Numbered from the stretch's first letter, positions 1 to 9,690 are shown. The stretch: 62,140 nt of DNA from Aequorivita viscosa (GCF_900106795.1 NZ_FNNS01000022.1:1-62140), one strand, 5' to 3'. The notes: generated by a model not told the origin, from the sequence alone. A program made the numbers and translations.

Positions 1-23
1 TCATAATGTGTAAAAATTTAAAA

Positions 24-71
24 TTAGTTAAAAAAATAGCGGGGGCCGGCCCCCGCTATTTTTTTAACTAA
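24..71. terminator. 48-bp perfect palindrome, likely bidirectional terminator
   Basis: Two 24-base arms are exactly complementary (TTAGTTAAAAAAATAGC... / ...GCTATTTTTTTAACTAA) with a G5CCGGC5 centre, so A-runs flank a GC core on both sides. This is the layout of a bidirectional intrinsic terminator. The gene it would serve on the left lies outside the window. Confidence 0.75.
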
Positions 72-104
72 CACACTTTATGAGATAGTCCCGAACTCAA
101 ACTT

Positions 105-158
105 AAAGGACGTAAGACCTTGAACTCATTTCCAGTTCGGCCTTACGTCCTTTTTTTT
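105..158 (+). terminator. Hairpin with T-run (GGACGTAAG stem)
   Basis: AAAGGACGTAAG at 105-116 pairs with CTTACGTCCTTT at 142-153, followed by eight T. The arm contains GAC at 109 and 116, seven bases apart, so it may also be a degenerate member of the heptad repeat family seen elsewhere in the window. Confidence 0.6.
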
Positions 159-200
159 AACTAATTTTCCGTTGCCGTGAAGCCTAATCTTTTATCTTTC

Positions 201-265
201 TAACCTCTAACCTCTAACCTCTAACCTCTAACCTCTAACCTCTAACCTCTAACCTCTAACCTCTA
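201..265. repeat. Tandem heptamer array (TAACCTC)x9
   Basis: Nine exact head-to-tail copies of the 7-mer TAACCTC followed by TA. The CTA anchor and 7-bp period match the arrays at 11623, 41005, 41423 and 51326. It lies about 55 bp upstream of the promoter of the pyrophosphatase gene. There are no spacers, so it is not CRISPR. Confidence 0.95.
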
Positions 266-318
266 GCCCTCCCAATACATCCTTACATTTTCCTATTTCG
301 TATTCCGAAGCATTTCTC

Positions 319-326
319 TATTTTTG
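319..326 (+). promoter_or_regulatory. -7 box TATTTTTG for hppA
   Basis: Exact match to the Bacteroidota primary-sigma -7 consensus TAnnTTTG, 40 bp before the ATG of the pyrophosphatase gene. The -33 element is weak. Confidence 0.5.
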
Positions 327-366
327 GAAGTGAAAATTTAAACAACCACCCTAAATTAAAAACTTT

Positions 367-2736
367 ATGGAATCAATGATGATTTATGCGCCAATTGTAA
401 TGGCGGTATTAGGCCTTATTTTTATGGCCGTTAAACGCTCTTGGGTAATGAAACAAAACTCAGGAGATGGTAAAATGAAAGAGATAAGCGACTATATTTA
501 TGAGGGAGCTTTAGCCTTTCTAAATGCCGAATACAAGCTGCTAGCTGTATTCGTTGTTATCGTTAGTATCGCGTTAGCAGTTGTTTCATTCGTAGTGCCT
601 ACCACACATATACTTATAGTTGTAGCTTTTGTTTTTGGAGCTGTTTTTTCTGCATTGGCAGGAAATATGGGAATGAAAATAGCTACTAAAACAAACGTGC
701 GTACTACCCAAGCGGCGAAAACAAGTTTGCCTAATGCACTAAAAATATCTTTTGGCGGTGGTACTGTAATGGGGCTTGGAGTTGCAGGGCTTGCAGTTTT
801 AGGATTAACCGCATTTTTTATCTTCTTTTTCCACTTTTTTATGGGCGGCGAATGGACAAACACAATGGACATGACTATTGTTCTTGAAACATTAGCAGGA
901 TTCTCTCTTGGAGCCGAGTCTATCGCCTTGTTTGCGAGAGTAGGAGGTGGTATATACACAAAAGCTGCCGACGTAGGGGCAGACCTTGTAGGGAAAGTAG
1001 AAGCTGGTATTCCAGAAGACGATCCGCGTAACCCAGCAACTATCGCCGATAACGTGGGTGATAACGTAGGTGATGTTGCAGGTATGGGTGCCGACTTATT
1101 TGGTAGTTATGTAGCAACCGTGCTTGCCGCAATGGTTTTAGGAAACTATGTAATTAAGGATATGGGCGGTGCCATTACAGATGCTTTTGGCGGTATAGGT
1201 CCAATCTTATTGCCAATGGCTATTGCTGGAGCAGGAATTATAATTTCGGTTATTGGAACCATGTTGGTGAAAATAAAAAGCAATGATGCAAAAGAACCTC
1301 AAGTAATGGGCGCATTAAATGTTGGTAACTGGGTTTCGATTATCCTAGTGGCTATTTCGTGTTATGTGCTAGTAATATGGATGCTTCCTAAAACTATGAA
1401 AATGGATTTCTTTGGGGAAGGACTTCAAGAAATTTCATCCATGCGCGTATTTTATGCTACACTAGTTGGTTTGGTCGTGGGCGCTGTAATTTCTTCCATT
1501 ACTGAATACTACACTGGTTTGGGTAAAAAACCAATTCTTAAAATAGTTCAACAATCATCAACTGGTGCAGGAACTAATGTTATTGCAGGTTTGGCAACAG
1601 GAATGATTTCTACATTCCCTTCAGTATTACTTTTTGCAGGTGCTATTTGGGCGTCGTACGCTTTTGCAGGTTTTTATGGAGTTGCACTCGCAGCTTCTGC
1701 TATGATGGCAACAACAGCCATGCAGCTTGCAATTGATGCTTTTGGTCCAATATGCGACAACGCAGGTGGTATTGCCGAAATGAGCGAGCAAGAACCAATT
1801 GTGCGCGAACGTACAGATATATTAGATGCTGTTGGAAATACTACTGCTGCAACTGGTAAAGGTTTTGCAATTGCTTCTGCTGCATTGACTTCATTAGCAC
1901 TTTTTGCTGCTTATGTAACTTTCACAGGAATAGACGGAATTAACATTTTTAAAGCGCCTGTGTTAGCCATGCTTTTCGTGGGCGGTATGATTCCCGTTGT
2001 ATTCTCTGCCTTGGCGATGAATGCCGTAGGGAAAGCTGCGATGGAAATGGTAAATGAAGTGAGACGACAATTTCGTGATATTCCTGGTATAATGGAAGGA
2101 ACGGGTACACCAGAATATGCCAAGTGTGTCGATATTTCTACTAAAGCCGCATTGAGGGAAATGTTATTACCAGGAATTATGACTATTGGTTTCCCAATTG
2201 TTATTGCGTTTGTTCCGATGCTCTTTGGAATGAATAATATGGCTATTGCCGAAATGTTAGGTGGTTATATGGCTGGGGTTACCGTGAGCGGTGTGCTTTG
2301 GGCTATTTTCCAAAACAACGCTGGTGGTGCTTGGGATAATGCAAAAAAATCTTTCGAAGCAGGTGTAATGATTGATGGTAAAATGACCTACAAAGGAAGT
2401 GATGCTCACAAAGCAGCCGTAACGGGTGATACCGTTGGAGACCCATTTAAAGACACTTCTGGTCCTTCAATGAACATCTTGATTAAACTTACTTGTTTAA
2501 TCGGACTTGTAATTGCACCAATTCTTGGAGGTCATGATATAGAAGCGACAACTAGCGAAGACACTACTGAAGAAGTTTACATTTTAAATAGTGAAGCAAA
2601 CACTGTGGTTGTTGCCGAAAAACAAATTAAAAACATCGTAAAAAGCACAACTATCGCCGAAACCTCTTCGCTAAAAAGTTTAAACGAAACAGAAGTTCGT
2701 GCACAACTTAAAGATGCGGAAACGCCTCAAAATTAA
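367..2736 (+). CDS. hppA: Membrane-bound proton/sodium-translocating pyrophosphatase
   Basis: Integral membrane pump that couples PPi hydrolysis to export of H+ and/or Na+ across the inner membrane. The hallmark substrate loop [19 protein letters not shown] followed by [18 protein letters not shown] is present near residues 200-235, and a second conserved acidic cluster lies near 650-700 ([27 protein letters not shown]). The motif [10 protein letters not shown] (about residue 490) has Ala where K+-independent enzymes carry Lys, so by family knowledge this should be the K+-dependent type; whether it pumps H+, Na+ or both cannot be told here. Length is 789 residues. About 70 residues after the last membrane segment form a hydrophilic, Thr/Glu-rich tail that most members lack. 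It has its own promoter box and is followed by a strong hairpin terminator, so it is probably monocistronic. Ppk1 lies about 2.7 kb downstream on the other strand. Confidence 0.97.
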   Translation: MESMMIYAPIVMAVLGLIFMAVKRSWVMKQNSGDGKMKEISDYIYEGALAFLNAEYKLLAVFVVIVSIALAVVSFVVPTTHILIVVAFVFGAVFSALAGNMGMKIATKTNVRTTQAAKTSLPNALKISFGGGTVMGLGVAGLAVLGLTAFFIFFFHFFMGGEWTNTMDMTIVLETLAGFSLGAESIALFARVGGGIYTKAADVGADLVGKVEAGIPEDDPRNPATIADNVGDNVGDVAGMGADLFGSYVATVLAAMVLGNYVIKDMGGAITDAFGGIGPILLPMAIAGAGIIISVIGTMLVKIKSNDAKEPQVMGALNVGNWVSIILVAISCYVLVIWMLPKTMKMDFFGEGLQEISSMRVFYATLVGLVVGAVISSITEYYTGLGKKPILKIVQQSSTGAGTNVIAGLATGMISTFPSVLLFAGAIWASYAFAGFYGVALAASAMMATTAMQLAIDAFGPICDNAGGIAEMSEQEPIVRERTDILDAVGNTTAATGKGFAIASAALTSLALFAAYVTFTGIDGINIFKAPVLAMLFVGGMIPVVFSALAMNAVGKAAMEMVNEVRRQFRDIPGIMEGTGTPEYAKCVDISTKAALREMLLPGIMTIGFPIVIAFVPMLFGMNNMAIAEMLGGYMAGVTVSGVLWAIFQNNAGGAWDNAKKSFEAGVMIDGKMTYKGSDAHKAAVTGDTVGDPFKDTSGPSMNILIKLTCLIGLVIAPILGGHDIEATTSEDTTEEVYILNSEANTVVVAEKQIKNIVKSTTIAETSSLKSLNETEVRAQLKDAETPQN

Positions 2737-2803
2737 AACAACTAATTAAGTATAATTTTAAACCAACGTCTCAACACAGTAAAAGTGTCGTTGACAAAAA
2801 ATC

Positions 2804-2840
2804 AAAAGCCTGCAAGAATCTAGAAGTCTTGCAGGCTTTT
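2804..2840 (+). terminator. Rho-independent terminator after hppA
   Basis: AAAAGCCTGCAAGA / TCTTGCAGGCTTTT, a perfect 14-bp stem with a 9-base loop ending in T4, about 68 bp after the hppA stop. Confidence 0.85.
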
Positions 2841-3032
2841 ATAATTTAACTATTTGAATCTTGCTGATTTTTATTGTCAAATGTGTGTTTTTGATTAACC
2901 AAATAACCCAACAAACCCCATACCTAAGACTGCTAAGTGTTTTGAAAGCACTACTTTTATGTCAATCTAAAAGGAAATCATCGATGTTTTCAAAATCTAT
3001 CGAAGTCAATTTTTCACTATTTTAGTACTATC

Positions 3033-4298
3033 ATGAACTACTACGATATAATAACTTTAGCTATTGCTCTCGGTTTAGGGATGCTTGTAGGTCTTCAACG
3101 CCAAAAAAGCGATCACGAAATGGCGGGCGTCCGAACTTTCACCCTTATTTCAATAATGGGAGTGCTTTCGGCTTTTTTAGCGCGCGATTTTGAGAACCCG
3201 TTTATACTTCCCGTTCTCGGTATCTGCCTTACTGCGTTGTTAGTTACTGCCAATATTATAAAACTCAAAAAACTTAACGATACCGATATAGGTCAAACTA
3301 CCGAAGTCGCCGCTCTGCTCATGTTCGCCGTTGGTGCATACTTAGTTATGGGCGATCGTGTTATTGCTGTAATAGTTGGTGGTTCTGTTGCTATTTTACT
3401 CTATTTAAAGGAACACCTGCATAATTTTATTGATAAATTAGAAGAAAAAGATCTTGCAGCTATAATGACTTTTGCTGGAATTTCTTTAGTAATCCTACCA
3501 CTTTTACCCGATAAAACCTTTGGGCCACTCGATGTATTAAATCCGAGAAACATTTGGCTTATGGTTACCCTGATCGTGGGTATTAGTGTTATAGGGTACT
3601 TCATTTACAAATTTGTTGGTAAGAAGGTTGGGATAATTTCTAACGGAATTCTAGGCGGACTTATTAGCAGTACCGCAACAACTGTTAGCTACGCTCGAAA
3701 AACAAAAGAATCAAAGGCCATCAACAAATTAGCTGCCTTTGTAATAACAGCAGCTTCGGCAGTTGCAATGGTTCGGGTTATGGTTGAAGTTGGAGTCGTA
3801 ATTCCCGAAAAACTATCGCAAATTATCTTGCCGCTTATCTCGGTTTTTGCAATTATGGCGTTAATTTGTGTGGGGTTGTTCTATATTATCAGTAAAAATG
3901 GCGGGGATGAAAAAATGCCCGAACCCGAAAATCCAGCGCAGTTTAAAAGTGCTTTAATCTTCGGATTGCTTTATGGCGCTATTCTCATGGCAGTCGCTTT
4001 CACCAAGCAAGAGTTTGGCAATGAAGCGCTTTATGTAGTGGCTATTATTAGCGGCCTAACCGATGTTGACGCGATAACACTTTCACTTTCGCAAATGATG
4101 AAAACGGGAGGCTTAAATACAACAACAGGGTGGCGACTTATTTTATTGGCATCACTTTCTAACCTGCTTTTTAAAGGTATAATGGCAGCCGTTCTCGGTA
4201 CACGGCAATTGGCTAAATGGATAGGAATTTCATTTGGAATCACTATTGCTTTTGGTTTAACAATAATGTGGCTATGGCCCGATACTTGGCACTTTTAA
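3033..4298 (+). CDS. MgtC/SapB N-domain plus DUF4010 membrane protein
   Basis: Polytopic inner-membrane protein of 421 residues. The N-terminus (ALGLGMLVGLQRQ, then AGVRTFTLISIMG) has the MgtC/SapB-like signature of two short helices and an Arg-rich loop. The rest matches the DUF4010 pattern, with GGLISSTATTVSYARKTKES near residue 210 and a final block AIISGLTDVDAITLSLSQ near 340. About 11-12 hydrophobic segments alternate with short loops. The function of this family is not established; a transport or ion-homeostasis role is only a guess. The next gene starts 6 bp after its stop, so the two are almost certainly co-transcribed. Confidence 0.8.
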   Translation: MNYYDIITLAIALGLGMLVGLQRQKSDHEMAGVRTFTLISIMGVLSAFLARDFENPFILPVLGICLTALLVTANIIKLKKLNDTDIGQTTEVAALLMFAVGAYLVMGDRVIAVIVGGSVAILLYLKEHLHNFIDKLEEKDLAAIMTFAGISLVILPLLPDKTFGPLDVLNPRNIWLMVTLIVGISVIGYFIYKFVGKKVGIISNGILGGLISSTATTVSYARKTKESKAINKLAAFVITAASAVAMVRVMVEVGVVIPEKLSQIILPLISVFAIMALICVGLFYIISKNGGDEKMPEPENPAQFKSALIFGLLYGAILMAVAFTKQEFGNEALYVVAIISGLTDVDAITLSLSQMMKTGGLNTTTGWRLILLASLSNLLFKGIMAAVLGTRQLAKWIGISFGITIAFGLTIMWLWPDTWHF

Positions 4299-4304
4299 TC
4301 GCTT

Positions 4305-5315
4305 ATGTTTAAACGAGACCCAATACAAATTATCACTTTTCACAGTTATGGCACCTCAAACCATTTATATGTGAAAGGCAGAGCTATTGAAGACGAAGGA
4401 ATAGATTTAAATAAAACAGGTTTTTTCAGTTTGTTGCGAAATAGTTGGAAGCGTTTTGAAACTGATAAAGTGAAAAACGCCAAACTCACACTTACCCTTA
4501 CTGACGATAGAACTATTGAAACAATTACAGATTCACAAGGATATTTTTTAATCGATGAAATGATTGAAAATCTACTTCCTTTAACGAATGATGAGGGTTG
4601 GCTTCAATATATTATTTCATTTAATGATAAGATAGGAAGGAGGGAAATACAAGAGAACAACAACTTTTTGGGTGAAGTTTTGATTCCTTCAGAAGAAGCT
4701 AATTTCGGAGTGATAAGTGATATTGACGACACTATTCTTCACACCGGACTTACTTCTCGATTTAAATGGGCAGTGGTGAAAAATACCATTTTTAAAAGTG
4801 CTGAAAACCGAATTCCGTTTGAAGGAGCAGCCGATTTTTATACCAAACTTCACCAAGGGAAATTAGGGAAAAATTGCAATCCTCTATTTTATGTAAGCCA
4901 TAGCCCGTGGAATTTATATAATTACTTAGAGCTGTTTTTAAGTGTGAATAACTTTCCAAAAGGACCGATTTTATTACGGGATTTTGCCAATCCTTTTACG
5001 TCGATATTTCAGCCAAAAGAAAAAGGGGAGAAGCCCGAGAAACAACGTGAAATCCAAAATATTCTGAAGACCTATCCCAAATTACCTTTTATTTTAATTG
5101 GTGATAGCGGCGAACACGACCCTGATATTTATATTGAAATAGCCGAAGCACATCCCGAACGTATTCTGGCTATCTATATGCGAAGCGTGAACCATAGGAA
5201 GAAAATGATACGCGTAGAAGGACTTTTTAAAAAGTTTGAAACCGTACCTGTATTACTCGTAGAAAATAGCACCGAAGCTATTAAGCACGCAAGACAAATG
5301 GGGTTTCTTAAATAA
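4305..5315 (+). CDS. App1-family (DUF2183) HAD-type phosphatase
   Basis: Soluble protein of 336 residues with a C-terminal catalytic domain related to yeast phosphatidate phosphatase App1. The HAD nucleophile motif DIDDT begins near residue 139 (SDIDDTILHTG). FYVSHSPWNLY (about 200) fits motif II, and LIGDSGEHDPDIY (about 265) fits the acidic motif III/IV. The N-terminal ~125 residues look like a beta-rich domain with a predicted TFF-like SHGT start. In fungi the enzyme dephosphorylates phosphatidate; the bacterial substrate is unknown. It begins 6 bp after the DUF4010 membrane protein, suggesting one transcript and possibly a membrane-lipid job. The assignment of family is firm, the substrate is not. 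Confidence 0.85.
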   Translation: MFKRDPIQIITFHSYGTSNHLYVKGRAIEDEGIDLNKTGFFSLLRNSWKRFETDKVKNAKLTLTLTDDRTIETITDSQGYFLIDEMIENLLPLTNDEGWLQYIISFNDKIGRREIQENNNFLGEVLIPSEEANFGVISDIDDTILHTGLTSRFKWAVVKNTIFKSAENRIPFEGAADFYTKLHQGKLGKNCNPLFYVSHSPWNLYNYLELFLSVNNFPKGPILLRDFANPFTSIFQPKEKGEKPEKQREIQNILKTYPKLPFILIGDSGEHDPDIYIEIAEAHPERILAIYMRSVNHRKKMIRVEGLFKKFETVPVLLVENSTEAIKHARQMGFLK

Positions 5316-5431
5316 CCCACGATACACCACGGTTTTGTTTAGGGTTTTATTAGCGTCGCGGACCTCTTGAATCGTGCTTCAAATCGAAATGATTCAAACC
5401 GTCTTGTTTCCTGATTCTCTTTAGTCGTGTT

Positions 5432-7468
5432 TCAAATCATGCTTTCAAAATATCGATAAATGGCCAATTGTGAGCGGACCTCTTTTTTTGAATTTCTCAC
5501 GTATTCATTCTTCTGATCTGCATCTATGATTCTTGCTTTTACATTATCCTCTAATTCGATATTTATTACATCTAAGACTGTTTTTTTGTGGTCTTCGTCT
5601 AGAACAGGCGTTATAACTTCAATTCGGTGGGTTAGGTTTCTCGTCATCCAATCTGCAGAGCCGATAAAAACCTCGGTATTACCATCATTTCCGAAAATGT
5701 AAATACGTCCGTGTTCCAAAAATCTATCCACAATACTAGTTATGTGAATATTCTCACTCTGCCCTTTAATGCCTGGAACTAAAGAACACATACCGCGAAT
5801 TAACAATTCAATTTTAACTCCTGCATTGCTGGCTTTATAGAGCTCTTTTATCATTCCTTTGTCTTCAAGGCTATTCATTTTCAGGGCTATAGAGCCTTTT
5901 TTTTCTGCGTTTACAAGGGCGATTTCTCTTTCAACCATCTCTGTAAATCGTAGACGGGATGAAAAAGGGGAAACTATTACTTCCTTTGTTTTGGGCACAA
6001 TCATCTTTCCTTCCAAAACCATAAACACTTTTTTAATGTCTTTGGTTATCTTTTTATGAGCCGTCATCAAGCCAAAATCGGTGTAGAGCGTGGCTGTGTT
6101 TTCGTTGAAATTCCCAGTGCCTATGTATGCATATCGCCTTTCCTTTCCATCTATTTCCTTTTCAATATAAAGAATTTTAGAATGGACTTTTATGTCGGGA
6201 TAACTATAAATTACCTTCACGCCATGTTTTTTGAAAATAGCACCCCATTTAAGGTTGTTGTCTTCGTCAAAACGGGCTTTTACTTCCATAAAGATTGTGA
6301 CATCCTTTCCATTTTTGGCAGCCAAAGTAATCGCTTTGTTAAGAGCCGATTCCGAAGCTGTCCGGTAAATAGTCATTTGTATGGTTGTCACACTTGGGTC
6401 GGTTGCTGCTTCCTCCATTAATTGGATAACAGGGTCAAAGCGTTGATACGGAAAATGTAATAACTGATCTTTCTTTTCTATTGCCTTAAAAATTGAATCA
6501 CAATCTTTTAAAACAGGGTGAGGTAAAGGCGGTAATTTTTCAGCTGAAAGATTTTTTTTTGTCGGGTTCGGGAAAGATATAAAATCTTTAAAGTTGTGAT
6601 ATCTCCCCCCAATTATTACATCTATATGCGATACATCCAGCACCTGTTTCAATATTTTTTGAAAAACCTCAGGCATTTCAGGATCGATAAGTATTCGAGT
6701 TGCTTGGCCAGTATCCCTTTTTGGTAAAGCAGCTTTTATCTTTTCCATTAAATTTCCAGAAAATTCATCTTCAATATAAAGCTCCGCATCTCGGGATATT
6801 TTTATTGAATACAATGAGATTTTTCCAGTTTCTGAAAATTCTTTCTCGAGATTATATTTTAAAATATCGTCGATAAACGTACTGTGAAAGGTTTTATCAT
6901 CTTCAGAAGGAAACACAAAAAACCTCGGTTCAGAATCTGGGATTTCTATCATTGCAAATTCATTTTCTGTGAATTGCGCCGCTAGATATAAGGTTTCATT
7001 TTTTACAAAAACCTCATGCTTCTCATTAGCAGAGAAGTGATTTACTTGAATGATGTTTTTTAACGTTTTCTGATAATAATCAGCAGCGATTTCCTTTTGT
7101 TTCGCTGAAAAATCTTTCTGCCGAATTAAATGAATTCCTTCAGTTGCTAGTTCTGGAATTATCTTGCTGTTGAAGATTTTTCCGAATTCCTGCTGTTGAA
7201 TATCTACTTGCTTCTTTATTTCTTTTAAAACCCTATTGGGCTTTGTAATAAGCCTTTTTCGTAAGGTTTTGTCCAGATGTTTTATCTGACGAATATCCGA
7301 AACCCGCACTCGAAAAAACTCATCGAGATTGGAAGAGAATATTGCCAGGAATTTGATGCGTTCATATAAAGGATTTCGCTCGTCGGCTGCTTCCTGTAAA
7401 ACCCGATGATTGAATCGCAACCAAGAAAGGTCGCGGTGGTAAAATTTAGTGTTGTAGAGTGATGCCAT
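5432..7468 (-). CDS. ppk1: Polyphosphate kinase 1
   Basis: Reversible transfer of ATP gamma-phosphate onto polyphosphate. At 678 residues it has the usual Ppk1 length. Order of domains: N-domain with FYHRDLSWLRFNHRVLQEA at the start, head domain, then two phospholipase-D-like catalytic domains. Visible active-site motifs are TIQMTIYRTASESALNKAI, EVKARFDEDNNLKWG, IKVHSKILYI (the phosphorylated His) and YIGTGNFNENTATLYTDFG. The start ATG at 7466-7468 is the only one giving the full conserved N-terminus. It stands alone on the minus strand, convergent with the App1 gene. Together with the membrane pyrophosphatase it gives this end of the window a phosphate/PPi energy theme. Confidence 0.97.
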   Translation of the reverse strand: MASLYNTKFYHRDLSWLRFNHRVLQEAADERNPLYERIKFLAIFSSNLDEFFRVRVSDIRQIKHLDKTLRKRLITKPNRVLKEIKKQVDIQQQEFGKIFNSKIIPELATEGIHLIRQKDFSAKQKEIAADYYQKTLKNIIQVNHFSANEKHEVFVKNETLYLAAQFTENEFAMIEIPDSEPRFFVFPSEDDKTFHSTFIDDILKYNLEKEFSETGKISLYSIKISRDAELYIEDEFSGNLMEKIKAALPKRDTGQATRILIDPEMPEVFQKILKQVLDVSHIDVIIGGRYHNFKDFISFPNPTKKNLSAEKLPPLPHPVLKDCDSIFKAIEKKDQLLHFPYQRFDPVIQLMEEAATDPSVTTIQMTIYRTASESALNKAITLAAKNGKDVTIFMEVKARFDEDNNLKWGAIFKKHGVKVIYSYPDIKVHSKILYIEKEIDGKERRYAYIGTGNFNENTATLYTDFGLMTAHKKITKDIKKVFMVLEGKMIVPKTKEVIVSPFSSRLRFTEMVEREIALVNAEKKGSIALKMNSLEDKGMIKELYKASNAGVKIELLIRGMCSLVPGIKGQSENIHITSIVDRFLEHGRIYIFGNDGNTEVFIGSADWMTRNLTHRIEVITPVLDEDHKKTVLDVINIELEDNVKARIIDADQKNEYVRNSKKEVRSQLAIYRYFESMI

Positions 7469-7593
7469 AATTGCCCGTGAAAGCGGGTATCTTTTTAATT
7501 CAGAATCCTAATCATTCAAAGAAAACGATTTAAGTTGAAACGGTCTGTTTTGGAAATGTTAAGGTTTAAGTATGTCGCATATATCAAAAGAAA

Positions 7594-7622
7594 AGACCTC
7601 AAAGGTTTCAAAAACCTTAGAC
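7594..7622. repeat. Degenerate AGACCTC-AAAGGTTT hairpin
   Basis: AGACCTCAAAGGTTTC AAAAACCTTAGACTT, a partly decayed copy of the AGGTCT-type hairpin that recurs at 18308, 21118, 43449 and 43531. It is in the divergent gap between ppk1 and the small antitoxin-like gene. Confidence 0.55.
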
Positions 7623-7756
7623 TTTCGTTCTAAAAACATTGAAATTCATTGAGTCTGTCAGCAAAATCAAATTAGAACTAACAAGTTCATTTCAAGGAAG
7701 GTTTTGATAAATGAGCTTGATAATTACTTGTCTTTGACATAATTAAACTATTCAAA

Positions 7757-7969
7757 GTGAAAAAAGTTTTTTTGAAAGTAGAAGAAGATAAGCTCCAGTT
7801 TTTCTTGGAACTCATTAAAAATTTGGATTTTGTTCAAATACAAGATTATGAAGTAGATTCAAAGGAGGAAATCGAAGCGAATGTGAGAGAAGGATTTGAA
7901 GAACTTCAGAAATACAAAAAAGGAAAATTAAAAACCACTTCTGCTAAAGATTTTATAGATGAGTTATAA
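7757..7969 (+). CDS. Antitoxin-like small protein (partner toxin truncated)
   Basis: A 70-residue acidic/basic helical protein (MKKVFLKVEEDKLQFFLELI...), starting at GTG at 7757. Size, charge pattern and the region EIEANVREGFEELQKYKKGKLKTTSAKDFIDEL resemble antitoxins that precede RelE/ParE-type toxins in Bacteroidota. A second reading frame starts inside it at 7959 and reads like the first 15 residues of a RelE-type toxin before a stop. The gene therefore looks like an orphaned antitoxin. The family call rests on pattern and context, not on a firm motif. Confidence 0.55.
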   Translation: MKKVFLKVEEDKLQFFLELIKNLDFVQIQDYEVDSKEEIEANVREGFEELQKYKKGKLKTTSAKDFIDEL

Positions 7970-8006
7970 AGTTGAACTCACTCCCAATTTTAAAAAGGAA
8001 GTTTAG
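7959..8006 (+). pseudogene. Truncated RelE/ParE-like toxin remnant
   Basis: ATG at 7959 overlaps the antitoxin stop by 11 bp, the usual arrangement for a toxin. It encodes MSYKVELTPNFKKEV and then TAG at 8004. This matches the normal N-terminus of RelE/ParE toxins, which then continue for about 80 more residues. No continuation is readable in any frame downstream, so the toxin appears to be lost. Confidence 0.5.
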
Positions 8007-8083
8007 AATCCAACAAAAACACCAATCACTTTACCAACGGGAGTTCGAAAAAGACAAGTCTTTTAGTAGATTAAATATCCCAA

Positions 8084-8118
8084 GTCCTACGTCTTAAGTC
8101 TAGAAGTCTAATGTCTCC
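8084..8118. repeat. GTC-anchored heptad array
   Basis: GTC occurs at 8084, 8091, 8098, 8106 and 8113, at steps of 7, 7, 8 and 7 bp, with variable bases between. The array abuts the stop codon (8120-8122) of the minus-strand deoxynucleoside kinase gene. Same class as the array at 19321-19435. Confidence 0.75.
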
Positions 8119-8119
8119 T

Positions 8120-8734
8120 CTAAAACAACCCATGCAACTCCGCATCAATCTTGTTGATTACTTCGCCTAAATGCTCTTGGTTTTCAACGAAGTCTAAGTT
8201 GTCCACATCGAGAATAATCAAGTTTCCTTTGTCGTACCCGTGAATCCATGCTTCATAGCGCTCGTTCAAGCGGCTGAGGTATTCAATGCTTATTGAGTTT
8301 TCGTAATCACGACCGCGTTTGTGTATTTGACTAACCAAATTCGGAATACTACTGCGAAGGTAAATGAGTAAATCGGGGCCTTCGGTTACGCTTTCCATCA
8401 ATTCAAAAAGCGAGCGGTAATTTTCAAAATCGCGATTGGTCATTAAGCCCATCGCGTGTAGGTTGGGCGCAAAAATATAGGCGTCTTCATAGATGGTTCT
8501 ATCTTGAATTACACTCTTCCCTTTTTCACGAATATCTAATATTTGACGAAAGCGACTGTTTAAAAAGTAGATTTGAAGGTTGAAAGACCACCGCTCCATT
8601 TGGTTGTAAAAATCGTCTAGATACGGATTGTCGTCCACCTCTTCAAAATGAGGTTGCCATTTGTAATGTTTTGCTAATAAACGAGTAAGGGTAGTTTTTC
8701 CGGAACCAATGTTTCCTGCAATCGCAACGTGCAT
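8120..8734 (-). CDS. Deoxynucleoside kinase
   Basis: Phosphorylates deoxynucleosides for salvage, using ATP. The P-loop GNIGSGKTT is at residues 7-15, and the family DR(S/T)I motif appears as DRTIYEDA near 80, followed by the LID region with Arg residues (HKRGRDYENS) near 135. At 204 residues it has the length of the dNK/dGK family rather than of type II thymidine kinase. The preferred base (dA, dG, dC) cannot be read from sequence. The upstream gene ends one base before its ATG, so the two minus-strand genes form an operon. A heptad repeat array lies directly behind its stop codon. Confidence 0.9.
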   Translation of the reverse strand: MHVAIAGNIGSGKTTLTRLLAKHYKWQPHFEEVDDNPYLDDFYNQMERWSFNLQIYFLNSRFRQILDIREKGKSVIQDRTIYEDAYIFAPNLHAMGLMTNRDFENYRSLFELMESVTEGPDLLIYLRSSIPNLVSQIHKRGRDYENSISIEYLSRLNERYEAWIHGYDKGNLIILDVDNLDFVENQEHLGEVINKIDAELHGLF

Positions 8735-8735
8735 A

Positions 8736-9539
8736 TTATTCTTTCTTAGGGAGGGTTAGTGTAAAAGTGTGCAAATTTTTGCCGTCATAAATATAAAGGA
8801 AATCATTTGTAAGCTGCAAGTCCTTTATTGGCATCTCAGGAAGTTCGAGTTTTACTGTTTCCCTGAATTCTTCGTCATTTCGTTTTGCAAAATCTGGAAT
8901 ATAATAAACCGAATTTTCTTTGAGTGCTACCAAGTTTTCATTTAGTTGAACTATGTTTTCGTACCCATCATTTTTTGTTTCGTTTAAAAGACTTCCGTAT
9001 ACATTAAAAGCGCGTAATTTCTTTTCCGTAAGCGTAAAACAATAGTTGAAATTGCTTGCCTGAGACATCAGCTTTCCTGGAAAAGGCTGAGAAACCACTG
9101 TTTGCATTTTCGCTCTATAATTGTAAAGCTCCAACTGCTGGGTGTCCATATTAAAAATCCACAAACTGTTGCTGCCCGCATTTGTAGCAGAGCTCACATT
9201 CAAAAACTGAGGTAAATTATTGAAGTTGATTCGCTCAATTTCGTTGAGTTTGTTGTCGAGTAAAACCACGGTGTTGGTGTCTTGAAAGAAAATCACCACT
9301 TTTAACGGGTTGATAATATCGACAGTGGTAATGCGTCCTAATTGCAGTGCGTTATAGACAAAATTACCGTCTTCACCTTGTTTGTGAAGCACTCGATCTT
9401 TTAGAAAGTAGGCGTTCTTGAAGTTGTCAATTCCTACAAAACGATCCATAGCAATAGGCTTCGTACTTTTAAGCGAAACGCTCTGCCCAAAGCCAATTTG
9501 GAAGATAAAAACGAAAAGTAAGGAATAAATGAATCTCAT
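8736..9539 (-). CDS. Secreted beta-propeller-like protein, unknown function
   Basis: A 267-residue protein with a Sec signal peptide (MRFIYSLLFVFIFQIGFGQS, cleavage expected after FGQ). The remainder is made of short beta-rich stretches repeating every ~40 residues (DRFVGIDNFKNAYFL, VVLLDNKLNEIERI, LELYNYRAKM, LRAFNVYGSLLNE, LQLTNDFLYIYDGKNLHTF), reminiscent of a small propeller. No catalytic motif is visible. It is co-transcribed with the deoxynucleoside kinase, and this pairing is familiar in Flavobacteriia, but I cannot name a function. Confidence 0.7.
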   Translation of the reverse strand: MRFIYSLLFVFIFQIGFGQSVSLKSTKPIAMDRFVGIDNFKNAYFLKDRVLHKQGEDGNFVYNALQLGRITTVDIINPLKVVIFFQDTNTVVLLDNKLNEIERINFNNLPQFLNVSSATNAGSNSLWIFNMDTQQLELYNYRAKMQTVVSQPFPGKLMSQASNFNYCFTLTEKKLRAFNVYGSLLNETKNDGYENIVQLNENLVALKENSVYYIPDFAKRNDEEFRETVKLELPEMPIKDLQLTNDFLYIYDGKNLHTFTLTLPKKE

Positions 9540-9690
9540 AACTGCGAAAAAGTAGCTAAAGCGAAGATACCTTAAACGAAATAAGTAGCGGAATGTTTTG
9601 GTTGAATTTAAGATTCAAATTTAATTTCAGTTTTGAATTCATTAAGAAGTTTAATTACAATCGGAAGTCATAATGAATTAAGAATTTGTC

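Noticed and set aside
201-265. Heptamer arrays as CRISPR or as telomere-like ends
   Set aside because: Units are 7 bp with no spacers and no cas genes, and arrays are internal to the chromosome beside genes; resemblance of TTAGAGG to telomere repeats is coincidental.
498-959. Antisense reading frames over hppA, era, der, TonB-type and other genes
   Set aside because: They lie opposite strongly supported genes, have skewed composition and no motifs; judged shadows.
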